From: Paenirhizobium naphthalenivorans
GTDB taxonomy: Bacteria > Pseudomonadota > Alphaproteobacteria > Rhizobiales > Rhizobiaceae
Reading direction: 5' to 3'
Assembly: GCF_007992095.1 (NCBI RefSeq)
Contig: NZ_BJZP01000008.1
Coordinates: forward strand, 144,991-208,990
Length of the DNA stretch: 64,000 nt
In this document: one piece after another, positions 36,844 to 46,330 of the stretch
Layout of the letters: each line of letters starts with the position of its first letter
Position numbering within the stretch: the first letter of the stretch is position 1
Notes under the pieces: generated by a model
Databases searched by the model: none
What the model saw: the letters and a program-made list of their open reading frames with translations, nothing else
What the model was told of the DNA's origin: nothing
Position numbers and translations under genes: made by a program

Positions 36844-38499
36844 TCAAGCGTAGCGCGCGAAATAGGCGCCCCAGGCCGGCAGTTCAACCTTGTGATCTTT
36901 AACCTTGCTTGAGAAGCCGTGTCCTTCAAGCGCCGCCCACGGGCCAGTCGGTAGCGGGACTTCCGCAGCTTCGGCGCTCATGTTGAAGGCGCACAGCACC
37001 GTCTCGTTTCCCAGCATGCGGCTGTAGACGAGCGCGGTATCACCGACGGTATGGAATTCCATTGCACCTTTGACCAACGCCGGATGGCCGCGGCGGAAGG
37101 CGAGGAAGCGGCGATATTGCTCAAGCACCGAGTCTTGCCTGCCCTCCTGCACGCTCACCGCGTTGATCGCCTGTTCGACCGGGATAGGCAGCCAGGTCTT
37201 CGGCGCCGTCGAGAAGCCGGCCTGCGGCGCGCTGGCGTCCCAGACCATCGGTGTGCGGCAGCCGTCGCGACCCTTAAACTCCGGCCAGAACTGGATACCA
37301 TAGGGGTCCTGCAGATCCTCGAAGGCGATGTCGGCTTCGGTCAGCCCCAGTTCCTCGCCCTGGTAGATGCAAATCGAGCCGCGCTGGGTCATCAAGATCG
37401 CCGCCAGCAACTTAGCGAAGGCGGCGCGGTCCGCAACATTGGCGCCCCAGCGGCTGACATGACGGACCACGTCATGGTTGGAGAAGGCCCAGCAGGCCCA
37501 GCCTTCCGGCGCCGCCTTGCCAAAGGCCTTCTGGGTCTCGGAAACGACCTTCGGCGTCAGCGGTTCGGGTGCCAGGAATTCAAAGGCGTAGCACATCTGC
37601 ATCTTGTCATTGCCGGACGTATACTGACCGACGATCTCCAGCCCGTACTGGCTGTCGCCCACTTCACCCACGGCGGCGATCGCCGGATATTCCTCGAGAA
37701 GGGCACGAAACCGCTTGAGAAACTCCAGGTTCTCCGGCTGGTTCTTGTCGTAGAGATGTTCCTGGAAATTGTAGGGATTGACCGCCGGCGCGGTCGAGGC
37801 GTTACGCCGCTCCGGGGCAAGCGCCGGATTATCGCGCAGGAGTCTGTCGTGGAAATAGAAGTTGATCGTGTCAAGGCGGAAACCGTCGACGCCCCGCTCC
37901 AGCCAGAAGCGCGTCGCGTCGAGCACGGCGTTCTGGACCTGCGGGTTATGCATGTTTAGGTCCGGCTGCGAGGTCAGGAAGTTGTGCATGTAATACTGCA
38001 TGCGGGTCGGATCCCAATGCCAGGCGGACCCGCCGAAAATCGACAGCCAGTTGTTGGGCGGCGTGCCATCAGGCTTCGGATCAGACCAGACATACCAGTC
38101 CGACTTCGCATTGATGCGGCTCGACCGGCTCTCGACGAACCATTCATGCTGGTCGGACGTGTGGGAGATCACGAGGTCGATCATCACCTTGATTCCGAGG
38201 CGGTGGGCGTCGGCGATCAACGCGTCGAAATCGGCGATTGAACCGAACATCGGATCGACATCCGTATAATTCGACACGTCGTAGCCGAAATCCTTCATCG
38301 GCGAGGTGAAAAAGGGGGAGATCCAGATCGCGTCGGCACCAAGGGCGGCGATGTGCGGCAGGCGCGCCGTGATGCCCTTGAGGTCGCCGATCCCGTCGCC
38401 GTTGGAATCCTGATAGGAGCGCGGATAGATCTGGTAGATCACCGCGCCGCGCCACCAGTCCTTGTCCGGCACACCGGCCGATTGGGTCATTGTCGTCAT
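36844..38499 (-). CDS. aglA: alpha-glucosidase, GH13
   Basis: A 551-residue glycoside hydrolase family 13 enzyme. It has the catalytic-barrel motifs DLVISHTSDQHEWF, GFRLDTINF with the nucleophile Asp, VGEVGD with the acid/base Glu and FSNHDVVRH with the transition-state Asp. The N-terminus WWRGAVIYQIYPRSYQDSNGDG is that of oligo-1,6-glucosidase/sucrose-hydrolase types. No signal peptide, so it hydrolyses imported sucrose, trehalose, maltose or similar in the cytoplasm. ATG 38499 has AAGGAC upstream and gives the AglA length. Confidence 0.92.
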   Translation of the reverse strand: MTTMTQSAGVPDKDWWRGAVIYQIYPRSYQDSNGDGIGDLKGITARLPHIAALGADAIWISPFFTSPMKDFGYDVSNYTDVDPMFGSIADFDALIADAHRLGIKVMIDLVISHTSDQHEWFVESRSSRINAKSDWYVWSDPKPDGTPPNNWLSIFGGSAWHWDPTRMQYYMHNFLTSQPDLNMHNPQVQNAVLDATRFWLERGVDGFRLDTINFYFHDRLLRDNPALAPERRNASTAPAVNPYNFQEHLYDKNQPENLEFLKRFRALLEEYPAIAAVGEVGDSQYGLEIVGQYTSGNDKMQMCYAFEFLAPEPLTPKVVSETQKAFGKAAPEGWACWAFSNHDVVRHVSRWGANVADRAAFAKLLAAILMTQRGSICIYQGEELGLTEADIAFEDLQDPYGIQFWPEFKGRDGCRTPMVWDASAPQAGFSTAPKTWLPIPVEQAINAVSVQEGRQDSVLEQYRRFLAFRRGHPALVKGAMEFHTVGDTALVYSRMLGNETVLCAFNMSAEAAEVPLPTGPWAALEGHGFSSKVKDHKVELPAWGAYFARYA

Positions 38500-38539
38500 G
38501 GTCAGTCCTTGTCCAATGCGTTGTGCGGGTCCGCCCGTC

Positions 38540-39688
38540 TCAACCGCCCTTGACCGAGCCGGCCAGCAGGCCGCGGACGAGATAGCGTTGCAGGGCGAAG
38601 AAAACGGCGAGCGGAACGATGATGGTGACAAAAGCGGACGCCGTGAGGATCTCCCAGTTGCCGCCGCGCGATCCGAGAAGCTCACGCAGCCGCCCGGTCA
38701 AGACAATCGTCTCCTCGCTGTTGCCAAGGAAGACGGTTGCGACGAGCAGGTCATTCCAGGTCCAGAGGAACTGGAAGATGGAGAAGGAGGCGAGCGCCGG
38801 GTAAGAAAGCGGCAGAACGATCCGGACGAAAATGGTGAAATCATTGGCGCCGTCGACACGGGCCGATTCCATGATCTCACGGGGCAGGCCGGCGATATAA
38901 TTGCGCAAAAGATAGATGGCGAGCGGCAGGCCAAAACCCATATGCGCCAGCCAAATGCCGAGATAGGTCTTGGCCGGCACCCCGAAGAAGGCGCCGATCT
39001 TGTTGTACATCTGCAAAAGCGGAATGAGCGACATCTGCAACGGCACGACGAGAAGGCCGACGATCACGGCAAGCAGCAGCGAGCGCCCGGGAAACTTCAT
39101 CCAAGCCAGCGCATAGGCCGCGAAGGCGGCAACCAGGATCGGAATAATCGTCGAGGGAATGGCGACCGTCAGCGAATTGAGAAAGGACTGCCCGATCCCC
39201 TCGGCCGTCAGCACCGTTCGATAATTGTCCAGGGTGAAGCGCGGCGGAATTTCGGCCGTGTAGAAAATGCGAATGCCACGTTTGTTCTCAAAGCGAACCG
39301 GCGATTCGATGCGGAAATCGCCGTTCTCCTCAACCGTCAGCTTTGTGCCGTCCCCGGCATCCACCGCCTGGCCGGGCACATAGGCCGTCGGCTCACGGAT
39401 CGACGTGCCGAAGGCGCTGACGCCGCCCTTGCCGCCCTCAAGCACATTGCCGGCAATGACGAAGGCACCATCACGCTCCACCTGAGCCTCGGCGGCCGGT
39501 GCGCGATAGATAATGTTCTGAGTCGAGGTCGAGAGCGCTGTCCACCAACCGGAGGCGACAATCTGGTCCTTGTCGCGGATCGCGGTGATGAACAGCCCGG
39601 CCGTCGGCAGGGTCCAGAGGATGACGAGGAAGGCCACGGAGATATGGACAAACCAGGTGAGTGGCGAGCGAGCGCTGCTCTTGTGCAT
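38540..39688 (-). CDS. aglG: alpha-glucoside ABC transporter permease
   Basis: A 382-residue MalG-type permease: one N-terminal helix, then a large periplasmic insertion of about 120 residues (APAAEAQVERDG through FTLDNYRTVL), then five helices. The EAA loop is ESARVDGANDFTIFVRIVLPLSYPA. The large insertion is typical of AglG. The TGA of aglF and this ATG are separated by a single base, so translation is coupled. Confidence 0.9.
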   Translation of the reverse strand: MHKSSARSPLTWFVHISVAFLVILWTLPTAGLFITAIRDKDQIVASGWWTALSTSTQNIIYRAPAAEAQVERDGAFVIAGNVLEGGKGGVSAFGTSIREPTAYVPGQAVDAGDGTKLTVEENGDFRIESPVRFENKRGIRIFYTAEIPPRFTLDNYRTVLTAEGIGQSFLNSLTVAIPSTIIPILVAAFAAYALAWMKFPGRSLLLAVIVGLLVVPLQMSLIPLLQMYNKIGAFFGVPAKTYLGIWLAHMGFGLPLAIYLLRNYIAGLPREIMESARVDGANDFTIFVRIVLPLSYPALASFSIFQFLWTWNDLLVATVFLGNSEETIVLTGRLRELLGSRGGNWEILTASAFVTIIVPLAVFFALQRYLVRGLLAGSVKGG

Positions 39689-39689
39689 G

Positions 39690-40700
39690 TCAGCGTCCCT
39701 CCATCTCACGACGGGCATTGCGGATGTTCCAGATCATGATCGGCACGACGAGCACCATGATGACGATGGCGATCGCCGCGCCGCGACCGAAGTCGCCCCC
39801 GCCGCGGAACATCCAGTCGAACATCAGATTGGCGAGCACTTGTGTGTCCCACTGGCCGTTGGTCATGGCCAGCACGATGTCGAACACCTTGAGCACAAGA
39901 ATGGTGATCGTAGTCCAGACCACCGCGATCGTGCCCCAGATCTGCGGGACCTTGATCTTCATGAAGATCTGCCAGGGATTTGCCCCGTCAATGACGGCCG
40001 CCTCGATCGTCTCCTCGGGAATGCCACGAAGGGCGGCCGACAGCAGAACCATAGCAAAGCCCGTCTGGATCCAGACGAGAATCACCATCAGAAAGAAATT
40101 GTTCCAGAACGGCATGGCGATCCAGATCTGCGGTTCGCCGCCAAGGGCGACGACGATTGCGTTTAGCAGACCTATCTGCTCGCTTGCGGCATCACGATAG
40201 TCGTAGACAAATTTCCAGATGACCGACGCGCCGACAAACGAGATCGCCATTGGCATGAAGATCAGCGACTTGGCGATGTTGCCCCACCAGATGCGGTCTG
40301 TAAGTGCGGCAATGATCAGGCCGAACAAGGTCGAGGCGGCAGGAACCACGATCAGCCAGAGCATATTATTGAAGATCGACTCGCGAAACTCGCTGTCGAA
40401 GAACATCCAGCGATAGTTCGCGAGGCCGACGAAATGCGTGCCGGAGCGGTCGAAGAGCGAATAGGCAAGCGAGGAAAAGACCGGATAGACCAGATAGATG
40501 CCGAGCGACAGAAGAGCCGGGGTGAGGAACAGCCAGGGACGGATCAACGCGGCGCGGCGCAGATTCTGCGATGCCCTGGCATGATCAGGTACATTGGCGG
40601 GAAAGATGCGGTCGAGCAGCAGATTGCTGCCGTAGAAATAGGCGATCGCGCCAACCACGCCCAGCACGATCGTCAGCAGCGCGAACAAGAGCTGTTCCAC
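39690..40700 (-). CDS. aglF: alpha-glucoside ABC transporter permease
   Basis: A 336-residue MalF-type permease. It has an N-terminal helix pair (LLFALLTIVLGVVGAIAYFYGSNLLLD), then RPWLFLTPALLSLGIYLVYPVFSSLAYSLFDR and an EAA loop TIEAAVIDGANPWQIFMKIKVPQIW. It forms the membrane channel with AglG. It lies 118 bp downstream of aglE, with a possible 7-bp stem (CCGCGCG at 40776, CGCGCGG at 40797) in the gap that may reduce read-through relative to the binding-protein gene. Confidence 0.9.
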   Translation of the reverse strand: MEQLLFALLTIVLGVVGAIAYFYGSNLLLDRIFPANVPDHARASQNLRRAALIRPWLFLTPALLSLGIYLVYPVFSSLAYSLFDRSGTHFVGLANYRWMFFDSEFRESIFNNMLWLIVVPAASTLFGLIIAALTDRIWWGNIAKSLIFMPMAISFVGASVIWKFVYDYRDAASEQIGLLNAIVVALGGEPQIWIAMPFWNNFFLMVILVWIQTGFAMVLLSAALRGIPEETIEAAVIDGANPWQIFMKIKVPQIWGTIAVVWTTITILVLKVFDIVLAMTNGQWDTQVLANLMFDWMFRGGGDFGRGAAIAIVIMVLVVPIMIWNIRNARREMEGR

Positions 40701-40818
40701 CGTAAGTCCTCCCCGTATCCATTTTGCGCGCCTGTCCGGGCAAGAGAAAAGCCCCTGGCGCGTCTATCGGACCGTCCGCGCGAAGCCCTTTGACTCCGCG
40801 CGGTTCGTTCTTGAAATT

Positions 40819-42174
40819 CTACTTCAAAGCGTCCCAGGACTTCTGGATCTCAGCCGTGACCTCGGCTGCGGACTTGCCGCCGACGTAGTCGACCATTCCG
40901 GTCCAGAATGCACCCGCGCCGATCTTGCCCGGCATGAGGTCGGAACCGTCGAACCGGAAGGTGGTGGCGCTCGTCAAGATCGCACCCTGCTTCCTGAGCG
41001 CTTCGTTGGCATAGGTTTCCGGGTTCGCTCCCTTGTACGGGGTCAGGAAGCCGGACTGAGCCATCCAGATTTCGTGGGCGATCGGCGTCTGCAGGAACTC
41101 GATGAAGGCCTCGGCGGCCGGGCTGTCCTTGGTTATGCCGAACAGCGTACCTGCGCCCAATACCGGCTTGCCGAGATCTTTGCCTTCATAGGCAGGGAAG
41201 TAGAAGAAATCGGCATCGACCCCAAGCTTCTTGCCTTCCGGGAAGAAGGAGGGAATGAAAGAAGCCATCTTGTGCATGTAGCACTTCGGCGGAGAAGTGA
41301 AGAGACCCTTCGGGCTGTCACGGAAGTCGGTGGAGGCAACGCCAGCTACACCACCATCGACGAACTTGTCGTTCTTGGCAAACCAGCCGAATTCATCGAT
41401 CGCGCCGATGACGGCCGGATCGTTGAACGGAATTTCGTTGGAGACCCACTTGTCGTAGGTTTCCGGGGAGGCCGTGCGCAGCATCATGTCCTCGACCCAA
41501 TCGGTCGCCGGCCAGCCGGTGGCTGCGCCCGAACCTAGGCCGATGCACCAAGGCGTACCGCCATCGGCGACGATCTTCTCGGTCAGCGCCTTGAGGTCCT
41601 CCATTGTCTCCGGCACTTCATAGCCGGCATCCGCGAAGTTTTCCGGGACGTACCAGACCAACGACTTCAAATCGGCCTTGTAGGGGAAGCCGAAAAAGGC
41701 GGTCTTGCCGTCCTTGCCCTTGTAGGACCCGAGATCGACCCAGGACTGGCCGGCCGCATAATTGTCCTTCAGCCATTCGGCGGTCGCGGGCTTGAGCGGG
41801 GTGAGGAAGCCCTTGGCGGCGAGATCGGCGGCAAGGCCGGGTTGCGGGAAGACCGCAATATTGGCTGCGCTGCCGGCCTGCGTGTCGATGACGATCTGCT
41901 GCTCGAAACTATCAGAGCCGGCATATTCGACCTTAGCGCCGGTCGCATCCTCGAAATAGGCGAGCACGCTCAACACCAGATCGCGGTCAGGCCCGAGCCA
42001 GGGACCGAAGATCGAAAGGGTCTGGCCCTTCAGGTCATGGGTCTTCTTGAAACTATCGAGGCTCGCCCAGTTGAACTTGGCGTCTTCGCCCGGCTTGAAC
42101 TTGAGATCAGCGGCGCCGGCGGCACCGGCGAGAAGGGCGGCCGCAGCGACCGTCATCAGGAAAATTCTCTTCAT
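40819..42174 (-). CDS. aglE: alpha-glucoside-binding periplasmic protein
   Basis: A 451-residue extracellular solute-binding protein of family 1. It has a clear signal peptide (MKRIFLMTVAAAALLAGAAGA) and a mature domain that includes GQTLSIFGPWLGPDRDLVLSVLAYFEDATGAKVEY in register and FYFPAY. It binds alpha-glucosides and feeds AglFG. GGGAGG lies upstream of the ATG. First gene of aglEFGAK, divergent from aglR, with LacI-type palindromes in the shared promoter. Confidence 0.92.
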   Translation of the reverse strand: MKRIFLMTVAAAALLAGAAGAADLKFKPGEDAKFNWASLDSFKKTHDLKGQTLSIFGPWLGPDRDLVLSVLAYFEDATGAKVEYAGSDSFEQQIVIDTQAGSAANIAVFPQPGLAADLAAKGFLTPLKPATAEWLKDNYAAGQSWVDLGSYKGKDGKTAFFGFPYKADLKSLVWYVPENFADAGYEVPETMEDLKALTEKIVADGGTPWCIGLGSGAATGWPATDWVEDMMLRTASPETYDKWVSNEIPFNDPAVIGAIDEFGWFAKNDKFVDGGVAGVASTDFRDSPKGLFTSPPKCYMHKMASFIPSFFPEGKKLGVDADFFYFPAYEGKDLGKPVLGAGTLFGITKDSPAAEAFIEFLQTPIAHEIWMAQSGFLTPYKGANPETYANEALRKQGAILTSATTFRFDGSDLMPGKIGAGAFWTGMVDYVGGKSAAEVTAEIQKSWDALK

Positions 42175-42239
42175 ATGATTTACCTCCCATCACATTTCGG
42201 ACGAGCAAACCCCGCCTCGCAGATTGAAACCCATTTCAT

Positions 42240-42420
42240 TCAAAGCGCTTTGACGTCACAGTGTCTTCACATTGAGTTGGAAATGGAGTCAAGCACAATT
42301 CGGGAACTGCCGCAAACGGTTGCAACACCAAGGCGATGCTTTCGGCAGATGTATTGCCTTCGACCAATTTCCTGTTTGTGGTGGCTGTATCGGCTGGTAG
42401 ATAGGCTCCAAACGCTTTGG
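42240..42420. promoter_or_regulatory. three LacI-type operator candidates between aglE and aglR
   Basis: In this 301-bp gap there are TCAAAGC-GCTTTGA (42240-42253, perfect), GCAAAC-GGTTGC (42312-42323, one mismatch) and CCAAA-CGC-TTTGG (42408-42420). All share the central CG-containing palindrome bound by LacI/GalR regulators. The first lies about 65 bp upstream of the aglE ATG, the last about 55 bp upstream of the aglR start. They are probable AglR sites controlling both genes. Confidence 0.6.
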
Positions 42421-42475
42421 CTCGATGAGAGCTGCATTCGTGCGACCCATCGCAGAGCGCAGGGAGGAATGTGCC

Positions 42476-43501
42476 TTGAACCTTAAGCAATTGTCGCAAT
42501 TGCTGGGCCTGTCCCAGACGACGATCAGCCGGGCGATCAACGGCTATCCGGAAGTCAGCGAAGAGACACGCCAGCGCGTGCTGAAGGCAGCAGCGGAAAC
42601 AGGCTACCGGCCGAACCGCGCGGCGCAGCGGCTGGCGACTGGCAAGGCCGGTTCGATCGGTCTGGTCATGCCGATTGAACCGAACGACACGTCTGACATC
42701 CATTTCGCCGAGTTCCAGCGAGGATTGGCCGAAGAGGCCCTCCGGCACGACTTTCACCTCGTAATCATGCCGGCGGCGCCGCGCGACGAGGAACTGGCAA
42801 TCCGCTGGCTGGTGGCGAGTGGCAGTGCCGATGGCTACTATCTCGCCTACATGCGGGAAAAGGATCCGCGCATCGCCATGGCGAAATCCCTGCCTGTGCC
42901 CTTCATTGTCCACGGTCGGTCCTTTGGACTGGAGACGGATTATCCCTTCCTCGACGTCGACAACGAGGGCGCCTTTCATGATGCCGCCCACCTGCTCCTG
43001 CAGCTCGGCCACCGGCGTTTTGCACTGCTGAACGGTCCGGAGGAGTTCGACTTCGCCATCCGCCGCCGGATCGGCGCGGAGGCGGCGTTGCAGGAAAAGG
43101 GCATCGACCTGGCACCCGACTCCATTCGCCATACGGCAATGACCGACCAAGCGGGGTTTTGCGGCATGTCCGAATTACTGGAGCGGCCTGACCGGCCGAC
43201 GGCGGTGCTGTGCGCCTCGACCGTGTTGGCGCTTGGAGCGGTGCGCGCCATCAACCGCGCCGGACTGCGGCTCGGCGAGGACATTTCGCTGATCGCCCAC
43301 GACGACGTGCTGCCGCTGTTGAAACCTGAGAATTTCACTGTGCCGCTGACGACGACGCGTTCCTCGCTGCGTGCGGCCGGGATCCGCATCGCCCAACGGC
43401 TTATCGCAGCCATCAAGAAGAGCGAGCCTCAGCCGCAGCAGCACGAATTATGGAAAGCCGATCTCGTGATTCGCGCCTCGACAGGACCGGCGCCGCGCTA
43501 G
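42476..43501 (+). CDS. aglR: LacI-family regulator of the alpha-glucoside operon
   Basis: A 341-residue LacI-type repressor. It has an N-terminal helix-turn-helix and hinge (LKQLSQLLGLSQTTISRAIN, GYPEVSEETRQRVLKAAAETGYRPNRAAQRLATG in register) followed by a periplasmic-binding-like effector domain (SIGLVMP onward). The TTG at 42476 is taken as start because GGGAGG lies eight bases upstream and the family N-terminus begins there; an ATG at 42425 would add 17 atypical residues. It is divergent from aglE, so it likely represses aglEFGAK and its own gene until sugar is bound. Confidence 0.88.
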   Translation: MNLKQLSQLLGLSQTTISRAINGYPEVSEETRQRVLKAAAETGYRPNRAAQRLATGKAGSIGLVMPIEPNDTSDIHFAEFQRGLAEEALRHDFHLVIMPAAPRDEELAIRWLVASGSADGYYLAYMREKDPRIAMAKSLPVPFIVHGRSFGLETDYPFLDVDNEGAFHDAAHLLLQLGHRRFALLNGPEEFDFAIRRRIGAEAALQEKGIDLAPDSIRHTAMTDQAGFCGMSELLERPDRPTAVLCASTVLALGAVRAINRAGLRLGEDISLIAHDDVLPLLKPENFTVPLTTTRSSLRAAGIRIAQRLIAAIKKSEPQPQQHELWKADLVIRASTGPAPR

Positions 43502-43541
43502 CGGCCCTCGCCCCGAGCAATCAAAAGCAACCTGCCGGACA

Positions 43542-44456
43542 TCAGAACTTCGGAGCGGGCTTATTCTGCGCGCGGTAGGCGGCGATCACGGTATTGGCCA
43601 TCAGCATGGCGATCGTCATCGGCCCGACGCCGCCCGGAACCGGACTGATCGCGCCAGCAACGGCTGCACATTCGGCAAAGGCTACATCGCCGACAAGCCG
43701 AGTCTTGCCCTCGCCTTTTTCCGGTGCCGCGACCCGATTGATACCGACATCGATCACCGTCGCGCCGGGCTTGACCCAGTCGGCCTTGACCATTTCGGGA
43801 CGACCGACCGCCGCGACCAGGATGTCCGCCTGGCGGGCAAGCGCGGGCAGGTCACGGCTTTTCGAATGGCCGATCGTCACCGTGGCATTGGCGGCCAGCA
43901 AGAGTTGCGCCATCGGCTTGCCAAAGAGGTTGGAACGGCCGATCACCAAGGCGTTTAGGCCGGAGAGATCCGGGCCACGGATCTGGCGTACCAGGATCAT
44001 CGCACCGGCCGGTGTGCAGGAAACGAGGCCGGTCTCCGCATCGCCGGTCGCGAGCTTGCCGGCATTGACGACATGCAGGCCATCGACGTCCTTTTCCGGA
44101 AGGATCGACTGGATCACTGCTTCTGAATTCAGATGTTTCGGCAAGGGAAGCTGGACGAGCACACCGTCGATTTCTGGATCGGCATTGAGCGTGGCGACGA
44201 GTTCCATCAGTTCCTGCTGGCTGGTCTCTTCCGCAAGCGTGTGTTGCACCGATTTGAAGCCGCATTGCTTGGCCATCCGGCTCTTGGACGAGACGTAGGC
44301 GTGACTGGCCGGATCATTTCCGACGATCACCACAGCAAGCCCCGGCCTGCGTCCCGTATCGCGCTCCAATGCGGCTGCCGCCACAGTTACCGCCTCGACC
44401 ACCGAAGCGGCCGTCTTCTTGCCATCAATCACCGTTGTCACGATAGCATCCCTCAC
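43542..44456 (-). CDS. folD: methylenetetrahydrofolate dehydrogenase/cyclohydrolase
   Basis: A 304-residue bifunctional folate enzyme interconverting methylene-, methenyl- and formyl-tetrahydrofolate. It has the conserved [13 protein letters not shown] (catalytic Lys), [29 protein letters not shown], the NADP-binding [16 protein letters not shown] and [16 protein letters not shown]. It is slightly longer than many homologues owing to its N- and C-terminal ends. It is single, convergent with aglR. Confidence 0.95.
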   Translation of the reverse strand: MRDAIVTTVIDGKKTAASVVEAVTVAAAALERDTGRRPGLAVVIVGNDPASHAYVSSKSRMAKQCGFKSVQHTLAEETSQQELMELVATLNADPEIDGVLVQLPLPKHLNSEAVIQSILPEKDVDGLHVVNAGKLATGDAETGLVSCTPAGAMILVRQIRGPDLSGLNALVIGRSNLFGKPMAQLLLAANATVTIGHSKSRDLPALARQADILVAAVGRPEMVKADWVKPGATVIDVGINRVAAPEKGEGKTRLVGDVAFAECAAVAGAISPVPGGVGPMTIAMLMANTVIAAYRAQNKPAPKF

Positions 44457-44603
44457 TTGCGTTGTGACGACAACCTAATCGCCGCGCCGGGCGGAAAATT
44501 GCCTCTCCCCGCCGTATGGTGTCAAAAGCGTGGTTTTTGCAAGGGGCAACAGCGGATTTCCGCGACCGTCCTTGGTCTGATGCCCCTAGCGAGGGGCGGC
44601 GCG

Positions 44604-45425
44604 TCACTCTGCCGCGCCGGCGGACGGAGGAGCCGGATCTTTGCCACCTGGGTGGCGCGGCGGTCCAAGGAACTTGTACCTGACGACGTGGCCGAGAAAA
44701 ACCGGGATGCCGACGACGTAACGATACCAGAGACGCCGCGGCTCCAGCCACAGGCGGTAGACCCATTCGCAACGAAGGCGGCGCATCCACGGCGGCGCGC
44801 GCGGCACTTGACCAGAAATGAAGTCGAACAGGGCGCCGACGCCTACCACCAGCCGGGCATGTTCGGGGCGGATGTTGCGATCGATCCAAACCTCCTGCAA
44901 GGGCGTGCCGAGAGCGACTAGAAGAATGTCGAGCCGCGCTGCCTTGAGGTCGTCAAGCACAGCGGCGCAGTTCACCTTGTCGAAGAAGCCGTCGGAAATC
45001 GCGATGAACTCGTGCCAGGGCGCATGGCGGCGGAAGTTGACAGCCGCCTCAGCGAGAACCTCGGGACGCCCACCGACCAGGCCGATCCGCCGGGGCGTAT
45101 CCATGTAGCTCAGCATGGCCGGAATGAAATCGGTTCCATTGAGATTGGCGACAAAGCGTTCGCCGTTCAGCACATGTGAGGCCAGGTCGACACCAATCCC
45201 GTCCGGCAGCAAGATCGTACGACCAAGCGCCGCCCGATAGTCCGAGTCGGACATCATGAGGTTGGCATTGTTGGCGTTGAGAAAAGCCACATGGGTCTGA
45301 CCGAAACTCTGAGCGGTCAACTCGTTCACATAGGAAAGCGCATCGCGCCAGGTCAGGTCATAGACCGGAACACCGAACACCGGTAGCCGCGCCTCCGGCA
45401 AAGACAGACTCGGTTGCATGGTCAT
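44604..45425 (-). CDS. WecG/TagA/CpsF family glycosyltransferase
   Basis: A 273-residue family GT26 enzyme. It has FLNANNANLMMSDSDYRAALGR, LLPDGIGVDLAS, ERFVANLNGTDFIPAML and the C-terminal VALGTPLQEVWIDRN and VGVGALFDFISGQVPRAPPWM. Such enzymes add an amino- or uronic sugar to a lipid-linked intermediate in surface polysaccharide synthesis. A proline-rich tail (PPRHPGGKDPAPPSAG) follows the domain. It stands alone, with no other polysaccharide genes adjacent; the epimerase at 1.4 kb is the only related gene in the window. Confidence 0.88.
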   Translation of the reverse strand: MTMQPSLSLPEARLPVFGVPVYDLTWRDALSYVNELTAQSFGQTHVAFLNANNANLMMSDSDYRAALGRTILLPDGIGVDLASHVLNGERFVANLNGTDFIPAMLSYMDTPRRIGLVGGRPEVLAEAAVNFRRHAPWHEFIAISDGFFDKVNCAAVLDDLKAARLDILLVALGTPLQEVWIDRNIRPEHARLVVGVGALFDFISGQVPRAPPWMRRLRCEWVYRLWLEPRRLWYRYVVGIPVFLGHVVRYKFLGPPRHPGGKDPAPPSAGAAE

Positions 45426-45790
45426 GCGCGCCTCCGAAGGCTGTCAGACGGGAAAGGCCACCTGCCGCCAAGAAACCGACCACTCCCGTCAAGGCACCAA
45501 AGGTCGGCCGTGAGAGCCTGGCGAACAGCCAGGAGGGAGAAAGGCAAGATCAGAAACTGCATAAAACCACACAATACAGGAGTTGACGCCACCCGTATAT
45601 CAGCAAGAGATCAAGTCCATTTTAAGGGAAAGTCTCGCGTTTACCGCATGGTCTTCACACATCATTTGTCATGATTGCGGGCAGTCCCCCACTCTATTCC
45701 AATAGAAGCGGCACGCGCCGTAAAACGAAAGGTGGCAAGCGGGCCCGCCACTCTTTCGGTCGGTTGACGACGATTTGATGATAGCCGCGA
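45426..45790. other. intergenic region between the glycosyltransferase and the flagellar cluster
   Basis: A 365-bp gap. It holds the promoter region of the glycosyltransferase gene and, near the right end, the hairpin at 45732-45751 that probably ends the flagellar operon. A CATCATTTGTCATGATT imperfect palindrome lies near 45660-45676. No convincing ORF was found. Confidence 0.5.
45722..45751 (-). terminator. probable terminator of the flagellar operon
   Basis: On the minus strand GTGGC and GCCAC enclose the self-complementary GCGGGCCCGC region, so two alternative stems are possible. CTTTCGTTTT follows. It lies about 40 bp after the stop of the last flagellar-cluster gene. Confidence 0.5.
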
Positions 45791-46330
45791 TCAATGACCG
45801 GTCTTCGCCGACTCCTCGACCTTATCTCCCTCAATCACCTTGACGGGTTGTCCCGGCGGCTTGGCCTTTCCCTCGCCGGCGGTCCGGACATCATCCTTCG
45901 AGAGATAGTCGAGCTGCTCGACCAGCACCTCATCGATGAAATTATCGCCGAGATGGGTGTTGATGTCGGTCTTGACCTTCTCCTTGAAGGCCACGACGTC
46001 AAAGGCGGCCATGTTGGAGATGTCGACCATCTTGTTGCCGATCAGGAGCGTGAACAACTCGTCGGTCATCAACTCGGTCAATGGTAGTTCGACACCCTTG
46101 ATCTTCTCCTTGTCCATCATAAAGGAGACACGACCGAGGAAATAGCCGCTCACGCTGCCATCGGCGATCATCGGAACGGTGATCGCCTCGCCGCGAACCA
46201 GCTCGAGCTTCGCTTTGCGGGCGTCCTCCTCGCTGACTTCCGCGGGCGCGGTCGCCATGTGTACGGAAAAGTAGACCGCGCCGAGTGCAACGAGGCAGAC
46301 CCACAATCCGGCGGCCAGTATCTTGACCAT
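45791..46330 (-). CDS. membrane-anchored protein of the flagellar cluster, function unknown
   Basis: A 179-residue protein with an N-terminal signal anchor (ILAAGLWVCLVALGAVYFSV) and a mainly alpha/beta periplasmic part, ending in a charged, Pro-rich tail. The domain (ITVPMIADGSVSGYFLGRVSFMMD in register) resembles small FliL-like periplasmic proteins only in layout, so no family is claimed. The ATG overlaps the stop of the previous gene (ATGA), so translation is coupled. Its place at the end of the flagellar cluster suggests a motility or envelope role. Confidence 0.7.
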   Translation of the reverse strand: MVKILAAGLWVCLVALGAVYFSVHMATAPAEVSEEDARKAKLELVRGEAITVPMIADGSVSGYFLGRVSFMMDKEKIKGVELPLTELMTDELFTLLIGNKMVDISNMAAFDVVAFKEKVKTDINTHLGDNFIDEVLVEQLDYLSKDDVRTAGEGKAKPPGQPVKVIEGDKVEESAKTGH

